This document shows positions 17,407 to 28,641 of a stretch of DNA of 32,067 nucleotides, piece by piece. This DNA comes from Ophioceras dolichostomum (lineage: Eukaryota > Ascomycota > Sordariomycetes > Magnaporthales > Ophioceraceae): NCBI GenBank assembly GCA_003049485.1, contig PYST01000400.1, positions 1-32,067 of the forward strand, read 5' to 3'. The notes below the pieces were generated by a model. It saw only the letters and a list, made by a program, of their open reading frames with translations. It did no database searches and was not told the DNA's origin. Numbering within the stretch: position 1 is the stretch's first letter; every line of letters starts with the position of its first letter. The position numbers and the translations under genes are program-made.

Positions 17407-19474
17407 ATGGAGCTGCACATACGGCACGAGAATGGCTGTCAGGATCTCTGGCCGAACTTCCGTCCTAGTGACAAGTTTGTCGAATGTGAGAATTGCGGGG
17501 CAAAATCCCGCAACCTCGGAGTCCCGCGGACGGGCTCGCATTCCAGAGACGAGGGCGAAGCCGGCACCGAAGTCCCGCCCTCATCTGAGTTATCGTCGAC
17601 ACCCTCGCGGGGCCAAGTAACTTGGTTTGGGGTGAGCTTCTCACGCTCTGGTCACGAGCATCAGTGTCAGTCCAGAGGCAAGCCGCTCTGTGACAGATGC
17701 AAGGTTCTTAGCTCCATGGCGAGCAAGCTCGGCAGGCCAGGCATCGACAAGGGTTTCCGCATAACCCTTTTAATGTCCAGCAGCAGCTCGTCTTACCTTG
17801 GCCTCGACATTCATCCCGCCGAATCTGCTCTGTTGTGGGCCCTGCCAGGTGAGTTCACAGACTGCGGCCCCTCCTTCTTCGTTATTACTCTCAACAACTA
17901 ACCCTCACCCCATACGTGCGAGCCAGGTACCGCCAACGCGTGGGGCCTTCGCGGTGTTCCTCCCTCGAATGAGCCAGGAGGATCGCCCGCCTACGTCTCA
18001 CTCGCCCGCCAGTGGCTCGAGGAGTGCGTTCGCGACCATCCTGCCTGTGGTGGTTCCTCTGACAAGTCTATTCTCCCGACGCGAGTGCTCGACTTGGGCC
18101 CGAATCCCGACAGCGAGATCGTCCTCCTAGAGCCAGCAAAGGCTGCTTCGGGCCGGTACATGTGTCTGAGCTACTGCTGGGGCAAACGGGCCTTCATCAA
18201 AACCACGCCGCAAAATCTGGACCGGCACAAGAAAGGACTGCCGTTCGACGATCTCCCAAAGACATTCCAAGACGCCATCGTGTTCGCCCGGGCGCTGCAA
18301 GTGCGCTACCTCTGGATCTATGCGCTCTGCATCATCCAGGGCGAAGGCGGAGACTGGGACGTCGAATCAGGGCGTATGGCCGACATCTACCGCAACTCAT
18401 ACCTGACTATTGCCGCCGCCTGGGCGGACTCGGCGTACGGCGGCTGCTTCTACCGATCGACCATGAATGCCGATGCCAAGCTGGGCTCAGTCGTCGCGCG
18501 GAAAATACGTCATTTCCCAACTCATCATCAGGAGCACAATCCGCCCATGCTGAAGCGAGCATGGACTTATCAGGAGCGCATGCTGGCTCCACGAGTGCTT
18601 TTTCTTCGGCCCCGCCGAGCTATCTTGGGACTGCGTGGCGTACCGACAGTGCGAGTGCGGAGAGAATGGTCAACAGCCAAGGCTCGGACAGAGGAAAAGC
18701 CTCTTACACGGAGCCTCCGGGATCGGGCACGGGCATCATGATGTGGACGGGGCGTCGGCGTGGAGTCTCATGGTTCGTCAGTTCTCAACAATGAACCTCA
18801 CCGTACCGGCTGACAAGCTTCCGGCGCTCTCTGGTTTGGCAGATCAGATGATCCGGCTGGGCCACGCGAAGGGGCTACCAGCTGGCCAGCAGGCTTATCT
18901 GGCCGGATTGTGGAGACATACGCTCGTAGTGGACATGTGCTGGCAAGTCGGTGACCCAGGCGCGACGCCAGTCGAGTGGCGAGCACCGACGTGGTCCTGG
19001 GCATCAGTCGAAGGAGGAGTTTACAACATCCCCTTGGATGATGTCTCCATCGACCGGAGCACGGTCGAGCAACACGTCGAGGTGGTCGACGCCCGCTGCA
19101 CTCCTGCTGGACCTTCACCTACCGGCCGAGTGAAGGATGGGTTCGTGGATATGGAGTGCTCACTACACCGTGTGTCGATACAGCCGGGTGGGAAGCTGAT
19201 GATGGGTTCTTGGGAACCGACCTGGACTATTGATCGTCGAAGCGCGATTGACCAGGATGCGGACTACTTCGTCATCCCCATAATATCGTATCAGACGCGG
19301 GGCCTAGACCGAGATTCGCTCGGGTTAGTCGCTACGTCGGGGAACACTGAAACCGGGGAGATGATGCGCATCGGGTTGGCGACTTTTGTATTCCTCCGCG
19401 GCGAGAGGCAGGAGAAGGAGTGGAACCGTTTCCGGCAATCGTTGATTAAGAAACAGAGAGTGAGGGTCATCTAG
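17407..19474 (+). pseudogene. HET-domain protein 2, frameshifted in a T-run
   Basis: Exon 1 is 17407-17848 and exon 2 starts at 17927 after a 78-nt intron (GTGAGT, CAACTAAC, GCCAG). The N-terminus has CENCG and LCDRC zinc-ribbon-like pairs, then QWLEECVRDHPACG and LPTRVLDLG, the usual prelude to this HET class. The domain follows: YMCLSYCWGK, LPKTFQDAI, RYLWIYALCIIQ and RMADIYRNSYLTIAAA. The normally near-invariant Asp of W-I/V-D-A is Tyr (TAT at 18319-18321). At 18599-18603 five T's replace the expected four. The frame before reads RVLFLRPRRAI; the frame after reads FFGPAELSWDC, the true family sequence, and continues VEWRAPTWSWASVEGG to the TAG at 19472. About 660 aa if continuous. Either a real frameshift (with the Tyr change, a decaying gene) or an assembly error. 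It starts 183 bp after HET 1. Confidence 0.85.
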
Positions 19475-19780
19475 CTACCTTATTACGATGGCTTTGGCAT
19501 CCTGTCGATTGCCTAGTCGATTTCTTTGTGCTAGACCAGCGTTGATGAGTGCGAAGCATCTCGGGTTAGCCATAATGTCTCCAGCGCCTTCCCGTTCTTG
19601 GTTAAGAATGGCAAGCTGACAGGTGCCAACCAGCCACCGCCGCGAGTGACCAGACATCGAGAATTTCTCGCTCTTGCTGCTTCACATTGTAGCATCTCTA
19701 CCCATCTCTACCCTACTCAGGGCCATCCAAACATCGCAGCAAACACCCCGATCATCGAGCGTAGCTGCATCATCATTGCC

Positions 19781-20260
19781 ATGGCCTCTCCGACCGCCGT
19801 AATCCACGGGTTCTACCGCGCCTGGTTCACGTGGGTCGACTCCCTCACCCTCGTCGGCACCGTGCTCGGCTGCATCTTCACCCCCGAGCTCATGACAGAA
19901 GGCTTCATCCCGGCGCCCCTGTCGCAGCCGAACCCAGACCATGCATTCCTCTTCCACCAGCTGGCGGCGCTCTACGGATTCATGATCGTCATCATGACGG
20001 GCGTGCTGCGCGCCTGCCCATCGGACCTCAAGGTCTGGCGGATCGTCACGGGCGGCATCCTCCTCGTCGACATCTCCATAATCGCGAGCATGTTCGCGAG
20101 TCTGGGCCAGCAAGGCCGGCTCGATTGTCTGGCAAGCTGGCGGTGGCAGGAGTGGGGGAATCTGTTGTACACTGGCGGGGTAGCAACCATCAGAGCGCTG
20201 TTTTTGGCGGGGGTTGGGGTGCGGTCTGTGGGGAAAGGCGGCGAGAAGAAAAGGGCCTGA
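19781..20260 (+). CDS. Four-TM fungal membrane protein (DUF7704-like)
   Basis: The intronless frame from the ATG at 19781 gives 159 aa. An earlier in-frame extension to 19598 starts without an ATG. Four hydrophobic segments are visible: about residues 14-34 (WFTWVDSLTLVGTVLGCIF), 52-75 (FHQLAALYGFMIVIMTGVLR), 83-106 (WRIVTGGILLVDISIIASMF) and 125-143 (YTGGVATIRALFLAGVGVR). The tail is short and basic (GGEKKRA). The order HGFYRAWFTWVD near the start and a second-half FH-x-L-x-x-x-YGF resembles small fungal DUF7704 membrane proteins, from memory. The function of that group is unknown. Location should be a cellular membrane. Confidence 0.75.
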   Translation: MASPTAVIHGFYRAWFTWVDSLTLVGTVLGCIFTPELMTEGFIPAPLSQPNPDHAFLFHQLAALYGFMIVIMTGVLRACPSDLKVWRIVTGGILLVDISIIASMFASLGQQGRLDCLASWRWQEWGNLLYTGGVATIRALFLAGVGVRSVGKGGEKKRA

Positions 20261-20521
20261 ATTGGAGCAGAGGCGGCCGATTGAGAAAGGACATTTCGAT
20301 AGGGATCTCGATATCGAGCGCCGCGACATATACCATCCCTCGTATTTGTTGAGTTCATTCGGTACGCGAGAGCACAATTGATTGGGTGGTAGTGGCAGGG
20401 AAACGTCAGTCATGAATCATCAATCATCAACAACAGTAACGATGCCAACAGTTTGCCGCACCAACAGCAACTCCGGCCTTGTGCAACCAACTGCAACCAC
20501 GCCGACCAGAACATCAATGCC

Positions 20522-22458
20522 ATGAAGATGGAGACCAACAACTTCGCCTCCAGAACGTTTACAATTGGGATCATGCTTTTGCGCTTTCTTCTCATCACCT
20601 CGACAATATCCACACATTTTAAGCCATCCCGAGCAACGTCCTATTCCGCCCAATTGCCGCCACCTCCCAATATCATCATTATGGGTCCCGAGATTGTGGT
20701 TGACGTGCGTCCCCGTGATGTCATCACCGATCTCACAATCCGCTTCCTCTCCAAAACGATTCCTCCTTCGTACACCGATAACCCCCTGCCAGAGGAAGGC
20801 CACATACAATGGTATGCCGTGTTCAAGGACCTGTATCTCCGTTCGGGTCAACACCATATCGCGTGGGTGCACATCGCCTGCGTAAAAGTGGTCGATCTAG
20901 ACCCTGATGACCGCGTCATCTATGACATCAGGGTCGGTGGCCCGCCCCCCTCGTCCCCCGTCAACAAGGACGCCGAGCAGGAATGGGAGAGCCGGCCAGG
21001 CGGAATTTGGATCCTTCGAGGTCCCTACTCGGGCGAGACGAGCCCGGCTTTAACGGATGTTGATGTCCTGTTCGGCTCTGATGCCGTCGACCCCCGGCCC
21101 GGCTGGACTCTGCTCGACTCGCTCTCGTTGCCAGAGGATGGCCCGCAGGTTCCAAGCGCCAGACTGACAGTAAGGCGCGGCTGGGGTGTTGCAACCTCCG
21201 TCCCCGGCTACGAAAGCCATCTGAGACTCCTGCGGGCCAGGCCAGACGGCAGGTTCAAGATCGTGCAGATTGCAGACACGCACATGGTGACGGGACCCGG
21301 GGTGTGCAACGACGCAATGGATGCCGACGGAAATTCCATGGAGCCCATAGAGGCAGATCCTCGTACTGTGGACTTTGTCGGCAGTGTTCTGGACGAGGAG
21401 AAGCCGGACCTGGTGATCCTGACCGGAGATCAGATCCATCACGGCATCCTCGACACCCAGACGGCGCTGTTCAAAGTGGTGGCTCCTATGATCACGCGCG
21501 GGACACCGTACGCAGTCGTATTCGGGAACCATGACGACGAGGGGACGTACGCATTGACAAGTGAGTATCCCCACCTCTCGCCTCCATCCGAAGCATCCCC
21601 TTTGTTTGACTGTGATTGTTTCTCACTCCTGACTCCCGGCCATGGTCGGTTACAGGGGAGACCCAAATGTCTATTCTACAGACCCTCCCCTTGCACTTCA
21701 GCGTGCCGGGTCCTCTCGGGGTAGACGGTGTAGGGAACTACTACCTGCAGATCTCCGCTCCCTCACCCCATGACGAGACATCCACGCCATCTCCCACACG
21801 GGCGACGCTCTACTTCCTTGACTCCCACGGACAAATACCCAGCGAAGTCAAAGACCCCGGCTACGACCCTATCTCCCAAACGCAGATCGACTGGTTCACC
21901 AGCACAGCCAAGGCCCTCCGGAAATCCCGCTTGGAAGCCGCCTCATCAGCACTCGCGGACCACAGCCCTAACTCCAGCTCAATCACCAGCCCACCGCACC
22001 TATCCCTCGCATTCTTCCACATCCCCCTCCCCGAGTACGCCAACGACGCCAACCTCATCATCCGCACCGGCCAGCGTGGCGAGCCCACCGAAGGCCCCAG
22101 CACGAACACGCAATTCTACGACGCGCTGGCCCGGGAGGGCGTCGCGGCCGTGGGGTGCGGACACGACCATGTGAACGACTTCTGCGCCCTGGTGCGGCCG
22201 CCGCAGGGGGGAGGTGAGGAAAGTGTGCGTGGGCCCTGGCTGTGTTATGGCGGAGGCAGCGGGTTCGGCGGGTACGGGTCGTACGGCGGGAAGAGGTTCC
22301 ATCGGCGGGCGCGCGTGTGGGAACTCGACACGAGCAGTGGGGGTCTGAAGACGTGGAAGCGTGTGGAATATGCACTCGAGCAGCGCACTGACGAGGTGGT
22401 GCTGGTACGGGATGGCGTGATCGAGGTACCCTCTTCAATGGCCACTCCGTCTTCGTGA
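20522..22458 (+). CDS. Dcr2-like calcineurin-type metallophosphoesterase
   Basis: Exons 20522-21560 and 21656-22458 give 613 aa; the 95-nt intron starts GTGAGT and ends TTACAG. An N-terminal signal-anchor (about residues 12-31, TFTIGIMLLRFLLITSTIST) suggests membrane or secretory location. All metal-binding motifs are present: IADTH (Asp252, His254), LTGDQ (Asp303), FGNHDDE (Asn336, His337), AFFHIP (His468) and GCGHDH (His516, His518). This matches the fungal phosphatase group containing yeast Dcr2 and Sia1; Dcr2 dephosphorylates Sic1 and Ire1 in yeast. DGVGNYYLQI and the WYAVFKDLYL N-terminal block also fit. An earlier ATG at 20441 is out of frame. It converges with the MFS gene, stops 250 bp apart. 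Confidence 0.9.
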
Positions 22459-22708
22459 ATTCGTCCTTTCCTTATCTAATTTTTTATGTACCAGTCTAAG
22501 ATATGTACCGCTCTATCCATCTCAGCATTTCGCTGTCTATGCCTCTGTCTAATCTAGACGGTACCCTTCTATGAACAATAGGAATTACCCGGTAAGAAAT
22601 AAGGGGAGTTTCCGCTAACTTCTACCGTCCCTCGACAAACTGCCACCCCTCCTCTTCACTTCTCTTAACCAAGGACCTTCTCTCCCACCCCCTTTATCTA
22701 CACTCTTG
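22459..22708. terminator. Convergent 3' region between phosphatase and transporter
   Basis: A 250-bp AT-richer spacer between two stop codons on opposite strands; it must hold both polyadenylation regions. No distinct signal can be singled out. Confidence 0.4.
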
Positions 22709-24495
22709 TTACAAAGTGTACCGGAAGTCCGGACGCTTATCCCCGCGAATCTCCCTCTCCTCCTCCGTCAACTTGTCCCACTCCTCGTTCATGCGGCCCG
22801 CCTTCCTGCTCTTGTTCTGGACGCGGAGACAGATGTGCATGACGAGCGAGCCGAGCATCAGCGGCCCCACAAGGTACGCCAGCACGACTCCGTGACCCGT
22901 CCAGAAGCGCGGCTTCTCGCGCGACAGGTACACGTTGGACGACATGACGGCGTTGAGCGTGCCCCAGCCGACGACGAGTCCGACCGAGACGCCCCTCTTG
23001 AGGGAGCCTTCGGTGTTGTTGACTAGCCATGATAGAGTGTTCGACACCGTCGGATAAATACCCGCCGCGCCGAGGAAGGTGCCGGCGTACTGCACGTTGG
23101 TGTTGGCCGTGGCGATCAGCATGACGAACCCTACGACGGCGATCGACGACGACGCGATGTTGCACAGGCCGCGCTGCTGGGTTTTATCCGAGACGAAGCC
23201 GAAGATGATAGTAGTCACCACGCCGGCCGCGTAGGGCGGGACTGAGAAGAGCTGCAGCTTCGTGCCCTCGTACCCAAGACCGCCAATGATGGTGGGTAGG
23301 AACAGCGAGAAGGCGTACAGAGGGCCGAGGGAACCCATGTAGATGAGCATGTAGCCGTAGGTCTTCCAGTCACCGAGGGCAGCGAAGACGTAGCGCTTGT
23401 CGAAGCCCTCCTCGGAGTGACCGCCGTGGGCCTTGCCGTCGGTCTTGCCACTGTGGGTGGGGGCCTGTCTAGCGGCTTCCAAGCGGCGTTGCCAGCGGAT
23501 CCGGTCGTCGGGGCTCAGGAAGCGCGCCGTCGCCGGCCAGTCGAAGATCATCCACCAGCAGGCCACGCCGCAGACCACAGTCGCGATGCCCTCGATGATG
23601 AAAATCCACCGCCAGCCGGACAGGCCGGCAACGCCGTCCATCTGGATCAGCCCCGCGGCCAACAACCCACTGAACGCACCGGCCAGCGCTGCGGCCGCGA
23701 AAAACAGCGACGTACGCCGGCCCATCTCGGAAGGGCGGTACCAGCACGAGAGGTAGTAGTTCACGCCGGGGAACATCCCGCCCATAACCATGCCGAGGAA
23801 CCACCTCGCGGCCAGGAGGCCGGAGTAGCTCTCGCAGAGGCCCGTGAGGGTGGTGATGGCGCCCCATACGGTGACGATGGTGGTGAAGAATACGCGGGGC
23901 GAGGCCCAGCGCATGATGACGTTCGTCACGGGGTCGACGAAGGCGTAGGCGATGAAGAAGATGCTGAGCGCGATGTGGTAGTCGGTCTCGTTCATGTGGA
24001 GGTCCTCTTCCAGCGTGCCGGCGAGGCGGGCGTTGCCGATATTGGTGCGGCCCAGGAAGGCGAAGAGGTATCTGTTATCGCCATCATCATCATCATCAGG
24101 GTTAGTCCTTGCCAATAAGGCCGGACGGGATATTGGAGAGATTATGGATGGATTCCCATGTTTGAGTGGTGGGCTCGGTTGGTGCCGATGATGGTAGGCG
24201 GGTGGGTGATGGAGAGATGGGGCGCACCCGCAGCTGTCAGAGTTGCGGGAAAGAGGTAGGGCAAGCCAAAAACTCACAGTACTGATAGCCATGGTATCAA
24301 CCACCAGTCTACTTTGCGAACGAGTTGGCGGTCAATCTCTTCCCTTTCTTCCGCAGACTTGCCCGCGTCTGGATCTGGAAGCAGCGGGTTGAGTGCCTTT
24401 GCGTTGGCGTCGAGCTTCTCCTGGCTCTGGCCGCAACTTGTTGTGTTTCCACTCTCCATGTGGTCTGGAGTCTGGTCGCCGGTTCTTGTCGCCAT
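22709..24495 (-). CDS. MFS transporter, anion:cation symporter family (TNA1/DAL5-like)
   Basis: Exons 24495-24278 and 24071-22709 give 526 aa. The 206-nt intron starts GTGAGT and ends AACAG, with a CAT microsatellite just before the acceptor. The N-terminal RQLVRKVDWWLIPWLSVLYL and LGRTNIGNARLAG (residues 80-92) are the signature of the fungal allantoate/nicotinate symporter subfamily. About 12 hydrophobic segments follow, with a central cytoplasmic loop rich in charged residues. The C-terminal KRPDFRYTL is the usual tail of the group. A canonical D is replaced by G in LGRTNIG, where LDRTNIG is common; that Asp is strongly conserved, so the change may affect substrate or activity. The likely role is proton-coupled uptake of a small organic anion at the plasma membrane; the substrate cannot be read from sequence. 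Confidence 0.92.
24082..24098. repeat. (CAT)n microsatellite in the MFS intron
   Basis: CATCATCATCATCATCA, close to the 3' splice site of the minus-strand intron. Confidence 0.8.
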
Positions 24496-26552
24496 GGCTG
24501 CCGTGTGTGTCGTTGTATGTAGGATGTGCGGCTAGTGATCTTATCCCACTGCTGCACTGACTCGCGAGCGCGGCAGTTGGGGAGTAGTTGTGTAGATGGG
24601 TCTCGAGAAGGAAGAAACAATAGGGGGAAATGATGGGGAAGCACCACAGCGGAGGTGTGAACCAGCAGCTGGTGGAGCGAGCGTGGAGGAAGATTAAAGT
24701 GTGTTGAATGGATAAGAACAATTTGTTGAAGTCCCGGGAGCTCCGGGCGTGCCCTTGGACCTTTTTGTATGCGGCACCCTCGCAGTGATGACCGAGTGGT
24801 GATGGCCCATCAAAGCATCGCCCTTGGCTCTTATCTTCCCGCCGGAGCTCCCCGACATCCTCATGACAATAACGAGATCGGGAGGAGACGAGAGCGGCCC
24901 CCTGCCTCTCCCTTGCTCACCTTTTCTGTCCGGTTCTAATATTCGGTCAGTCAGACTCTCATGATTCCGGCCGGGCTTAGCTTTTGAGGGAGCGAGCGAA
25001 CGCAAGCAAAAAGCCAGCGGAAACTATCAAACTTCGCATCGAACAGGCGGCCGCTTGGAACAAAGGACCGAATCTTATTCTTCCCAAAGCATCTGCTTAC
25101 CCACTTCTCGGGTCCACGCATCTGGTGCTTGGGAGAAAAGTCTTCGAAATCCGGAATCCGCCGCTTCAGGGGCCCGGGTTGGTTGACTTGACATTTGGTG
25201 GGCGATTTTTTTGGACCGCCACCACAGGGCAGACAAACGATGAAAGGGGCGCGCCAACGTCAGAGAGATAAGGGTGGAGAACCATTTTGAAGAGTCTTCG
25301 TCGGTTCTGGCCTCTGGATCGTTATGGTCAACGACCCACAGCTTAGCCGCTCTCACTCTCTTGTGCCTTGTCGCTGTCAGCGCAGCACCGTTGCTAACTT
25401 ATGTACCAGCATGGGCTGGTAAGCTGGCTGTTCGAGTTTCCCAAGTGGGTTTGAACTTTTTCGCGGACAGGGAATCGCTCCGATCGCGGCCGGCAGAAGA
25501 GGGAAGAGGAGGAACGTTAGTAATGACGTTAGCCATGGCCACGCCAGAGATCCGGACCTGATGATTGGTCTGATTGCAACCCAAGCAACGAACGCTGCCT
25601 CTCCCGAAAGAAAAAGTCGAAAGAGCCGCCTTGTCTGGGCTGGTCTCGGCGGCGGAAGCCAAGCGGCACATCGTCCCGATCGATCCCCTGTAGGCTGCCA
25701 AGGTAACGGTGGACAGGGATTGATCACACAACCGCTATTTTTGTGATCCACCCCATCGAGCGCAAGTGCTCGGATGCTTGGGGGTCGCCCTCCAGCGAAC
25801 TTCCTTGGCGTGAAAGCAGGGTAGAGACAGGAGTCATCAGAAACGAAAAAAAAAAGGAGGCCGAAGAAAAATTTTTCCGGAAAGAAGAGAAAAGACATAC
25901 CAACAGAGAAGATTCTGGAGCCCATTTTGTAATTTGGCAGATTGATTGCCAGGAATTGCAAGGAGCGCTGCTCCCGCTCACCATCTTTACGAAATTCTCG
26001 GTCCGGCCAAGTCACGTTGTTTTTACGGGCTGCGGTCTTCGCTTTCTGACCGCTGGAGATGATGTAACAATTTCGTGTTGGAGATTTCGTTCCAGGCCTC
26101 CTTGCGCCCTGTTTCCTTGGCTCAACCCCCCAACACGACCCCCACTCTTTTATCTTCCCTGATTTTCACCTCTGCTCTTTCGGATCAATCTTCACGTGAC
26201 CAACACTCACCGTCCCACGCACTCTGACCACAACCAAACCCTGTGCACGTGAGCTAGCGCGTGAGAGCCGTCACGCCCTTCTCGTGGCATGATGGAACGT
26301 TCCCCGCCCCGGTGTCTCGTTTCGGTTTCGGCTTCGGCTTCGGTTTCTCAGTGGAACCCGGCCGAATTTGAACATGCCGGATGAGTCACATTTCGGAGCG
26401 CGGAGTCTGTCAATGGCTTCCGTCCGCATCCCGTCAGTCTCGTCTCGATTCACCCCGCATCCGACACCGCAACCATCATCCCACCATCATCATCCCGCCA
26501 TTATCAACGTCACCGGATCGCTTCAGAAAGATCGCCTCGAACCGCCAAAATA
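24496..26552. other. Long divergent intergenic region between MFS and GNAT genes
   Basis: About 2.06 kb with no supported gene. Purine- and pyrimidine-rich tracts (for example AAAAAAAAAAGGAGG near 25847-25860), a TTCGGY hexamer array at 26321-26346 and several CACGTGA elements near 26196 and 26247 lie here. A 212-aa minus ORF at 25377-26015 is Pro/Leu/Phe-rich with no domain. It probably contains both promoters. Confidence 0.55.
26321..26346. repeat. Hexanucleotide (TTCGGY)n array
   Basis: TTCGGT, TTCGGC, TTCGGC, TTCGGT plus a partial unit, about 210 bp upstream of the GNAT start. Confidence 0.8.
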
Positions 26553-27474
26553 ATGGCCTTGTCCATTCGACTGCGTCCCGCAACGGAGGCCGACGTGCCG
26601 GAGATCGCGCGCGTCGGGAGCGCCGCTTTCGAAAAGGACGAGATGCTCGGCCGGATCTTCCCAGAACGACTGCGGCGAGCCGGTGAGCCCCACCCGCAAA
26701 TCGCGTGGAGGGCTGCCCGCAAGAGCGCTCGGGTTCACGACACCGGGTCCGTCATCATGGTCGCCGTGCAGGGCGAAGGAGAGGCCGAGGAGATGGTGGG
26801 GTACGCGTGGTGGTCGCTGCCGGGCGCCGCCAGCCAATCGGAGGGGGGTGTCAATCCTGCAGACGACCAGACAACGCTTCAGCGAGAGGGGTTGACGTTC
26901 CCGCCTGAGATGGACCGCGAGGCCTTTGCCACCGTGCGCGCTGGGCTCCGGTCGGCGGAGCAGGCTGCTTTGGGGGAGCGCGGCCCGCAGGATTGTTTAG
27001 GTGAGTGCCTTCCTATGCGCTGCGTGTTAGTGCTACTATCGGGCGACGCCCCGCCGTTCAATCGCCATCCGTCATCAGTCATCAATTATTCGTTTTCCCA
27101 CCAAATTGACACCTGAACCCCTGGTCACCATACATTACCAACCGAAACCCTGCCCTCTCCTACCCACCGCAAAACAGGGCTAGTGTTCTTTGATTAACCG
27201 GATACATCAATCATCAGAACTCGAAATCCTCGCCGTCAGCCCCGATCACGGCCGCAAGGGCATCGGGAGGACTCTCGTTCAGTGGGGATTGGACAAGGCC
27301 GCCCAAGACAAGGTAGACATCTTCATTATCGGCACACCGGCCGGGGCACCTTTGTATCACGCCTGTGGCTTTCAGAAGCTCCACAGCGTCGACATCTTCG
27401 GCATTCCATATCAGGTCTTCCTACAAACACACGATGGAAGGATCGCCAGGGCAGTGGAAACGTCCTCGTCGTGA
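26553..27474 (+). CDS. GNAT-family N-acetyltransferase
   Basis: Exons 26553-27000 and 27218-27474 give 234 aa. The 217-nt intron begins GTGAGT and ends ATCATCAG; the join completes a Glu codon giving DCLELEILAVSP, as expected for the GNAT beta4 strand. The N-terminus IRLRPATEADVPEIARVGSA is the usual start of fungal GNAT proteins. The acetyl-CoA binding motif A is HGRKGIGRTLVQWG (residues 160-173; R-x-x-G-x-G). Later YHACGFQKL is the conserved C-terminal GNAT block. The protein probably transfers acetyl from acetyl-CoA to a small amine or amino acid in the cytosol; the acceptor cannot be inferred. Other acceptors in the intron region lead to stops, which decided the splice choice. Confidence 0.88.
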
Positions 27475-27656
27475 ACTCGGCTCGCCTGTTTCCGGCCACC
27501 GGTGTGTGAATAAATGAGGGACAACCAGGAAGACTTCGACCTCGGCTTCCCTTGTTACTTCGTGCTCGGGCATGTGTATTTGTACTTGCATACCTCTTGC
27601 CAAGGCACGCCCAAAAAGAGCCGAAGAAACACCCACCTCCAAACATCAATAGATCA

Positions 27657-28641
27657 TCAGTCCACGTCCGGTGCCTCTGGCATACCTGACGTCTGCTCAC
27701 TGTCTGTACTCGGTACAGCCCAGGTCGACTCCTCCGCCCCTCCGTCTGTCTGCTCATGCCTGCTTGCGCGACTCTCCGTGGCGGTAGACGTGCCCTCGCC
27801 GCCATCTCTGCCGTCTCTGCCATCGCTGCCATCACTGCCATCTCCATCACCCTCCCCTTGCTCCCGTTTGCCTGCCGTTGGCCCAGCTGTCTCTGTCTGC
27901 TCCGACGGCGGCGGCGGCGGCGGTGGTGGTGCTGGTGGTTTGCCCTGTCTCATCTCCTTCCGGAACAGTTCCACCTCCAGCACCACCCTCCCTCCCTGTT
28001 GCATCCCCTTCCATTTCCCCGCCAACCGATCATCGTCCAAGTCGAAATACAGTGCCCAAAAGTCACCCTCTTGTACCGCCACGAACCCTTCCCATCCGTA
28101 CAGCGTTAGCCTGCGGTCCTGGCGCGTGCAGTCGAAGGGTCCTACAATATGACCCTCGGAGCTGTCGCGACCGCCAAACTTGACCTCGTATGTGTCCCGG
28201 TCGACGTAGATCCAGTTGAGAAGCGGCAGCTCGTCCGAGATGGTGGACACCAGTCCGGAGTGTTTAGTGTCGGGGTACGCGAGGTAGTAGCCCGCGAATG
28301 GGTGGCCGAAGACGGCGTCGGGGTCGGTGCCGGTGTCGATGTATAGCTGAGGGGTGATGATGTGGGCGGCCGGTCAGTCATTTGGTATCCAAAGGATGTC
28401 TCTCTGGGGATGGGCAAGGGTTCGCCTTCATGCGAGCATCGAAGACGCATACCTTGTTTCCAGATAGCACCACTCTCCTACCCTCCAGCAGGGGAGTGTG
28501 GATGGACGACTTGGAGCAGTGCACAATCAGATTGTTCTTTCTGCTGCGGTGCTCCTCGCGGCGAGACTTGGATTGGGTTGCCCTTATGCCCTCGGAGGCT
28601 GCGAAGCAAGCGGAAAATCCGACGAGGACTGTGAGGGCCAT
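27657..28641 (-). CDS. Conserved fungal protein of unknown function with SDG-repeat tail
   Basis: Exons 28641-28453 and 28346-27657 give 292 aa; the 106-nt intron begins GTATGC and ends CTCAG, phase 0. Residues 1-20 (MALTVLVGFSACFAASEGIR) look like a short hydrophobic N-terminus. Then come RREEHRSRKNNLIVHCSK, HPFAGYYLAYPD, GLVSTISDELPLLNWIYVDR, GPFDCTRQDRRLTLYGWEGF and WALYFDLDDD. I recall this arrangement as a conserved uncharacterised protein of Pezizomycotina. The C-terminal third is low complexity: a Pro run from CGG repeats and an acidic SDG/RDG run from a 9-bp minisatellite. The second-exon frame extends upstream of the GTG at 28250 with clear conservation, so the splice model is preferred. 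Confidence 0.8.
27801..27845. repeat. 9-bp minisatellite, five units, in frame
   Basis: Units of GCCATCTCT type (GCCATCTCT, GCCGTCTCT, GCCATCGCT, GCCATCACT, GCCATCTCC). On the coding strand they encode the SDG/RDG run. A CGG-type triplet run at about 27903-27935 encodes the Pro tract. Confidence 0.8.

Noticed and set aside
19682..20413. 243-aa minus-strand ORF over the membrane protein gene
   Set aside because: Composition (Glu/Asp/Arg-rich repeats) is the complement of hydrophobic codons in the plus-strand gene.
23417..24118. 233-aa plus-strand ORF inside the MFS gene
   Set aside because: Antisense shadow of the transporter.
25377..26015. 212-aa minus-strand ORF in the MFS-GNAT spacer
   Set aside because: Phe/Pro/Ser-rich translation of CT- and A-rich promoter DNA; no ATG context, domain or neighbours to support it.
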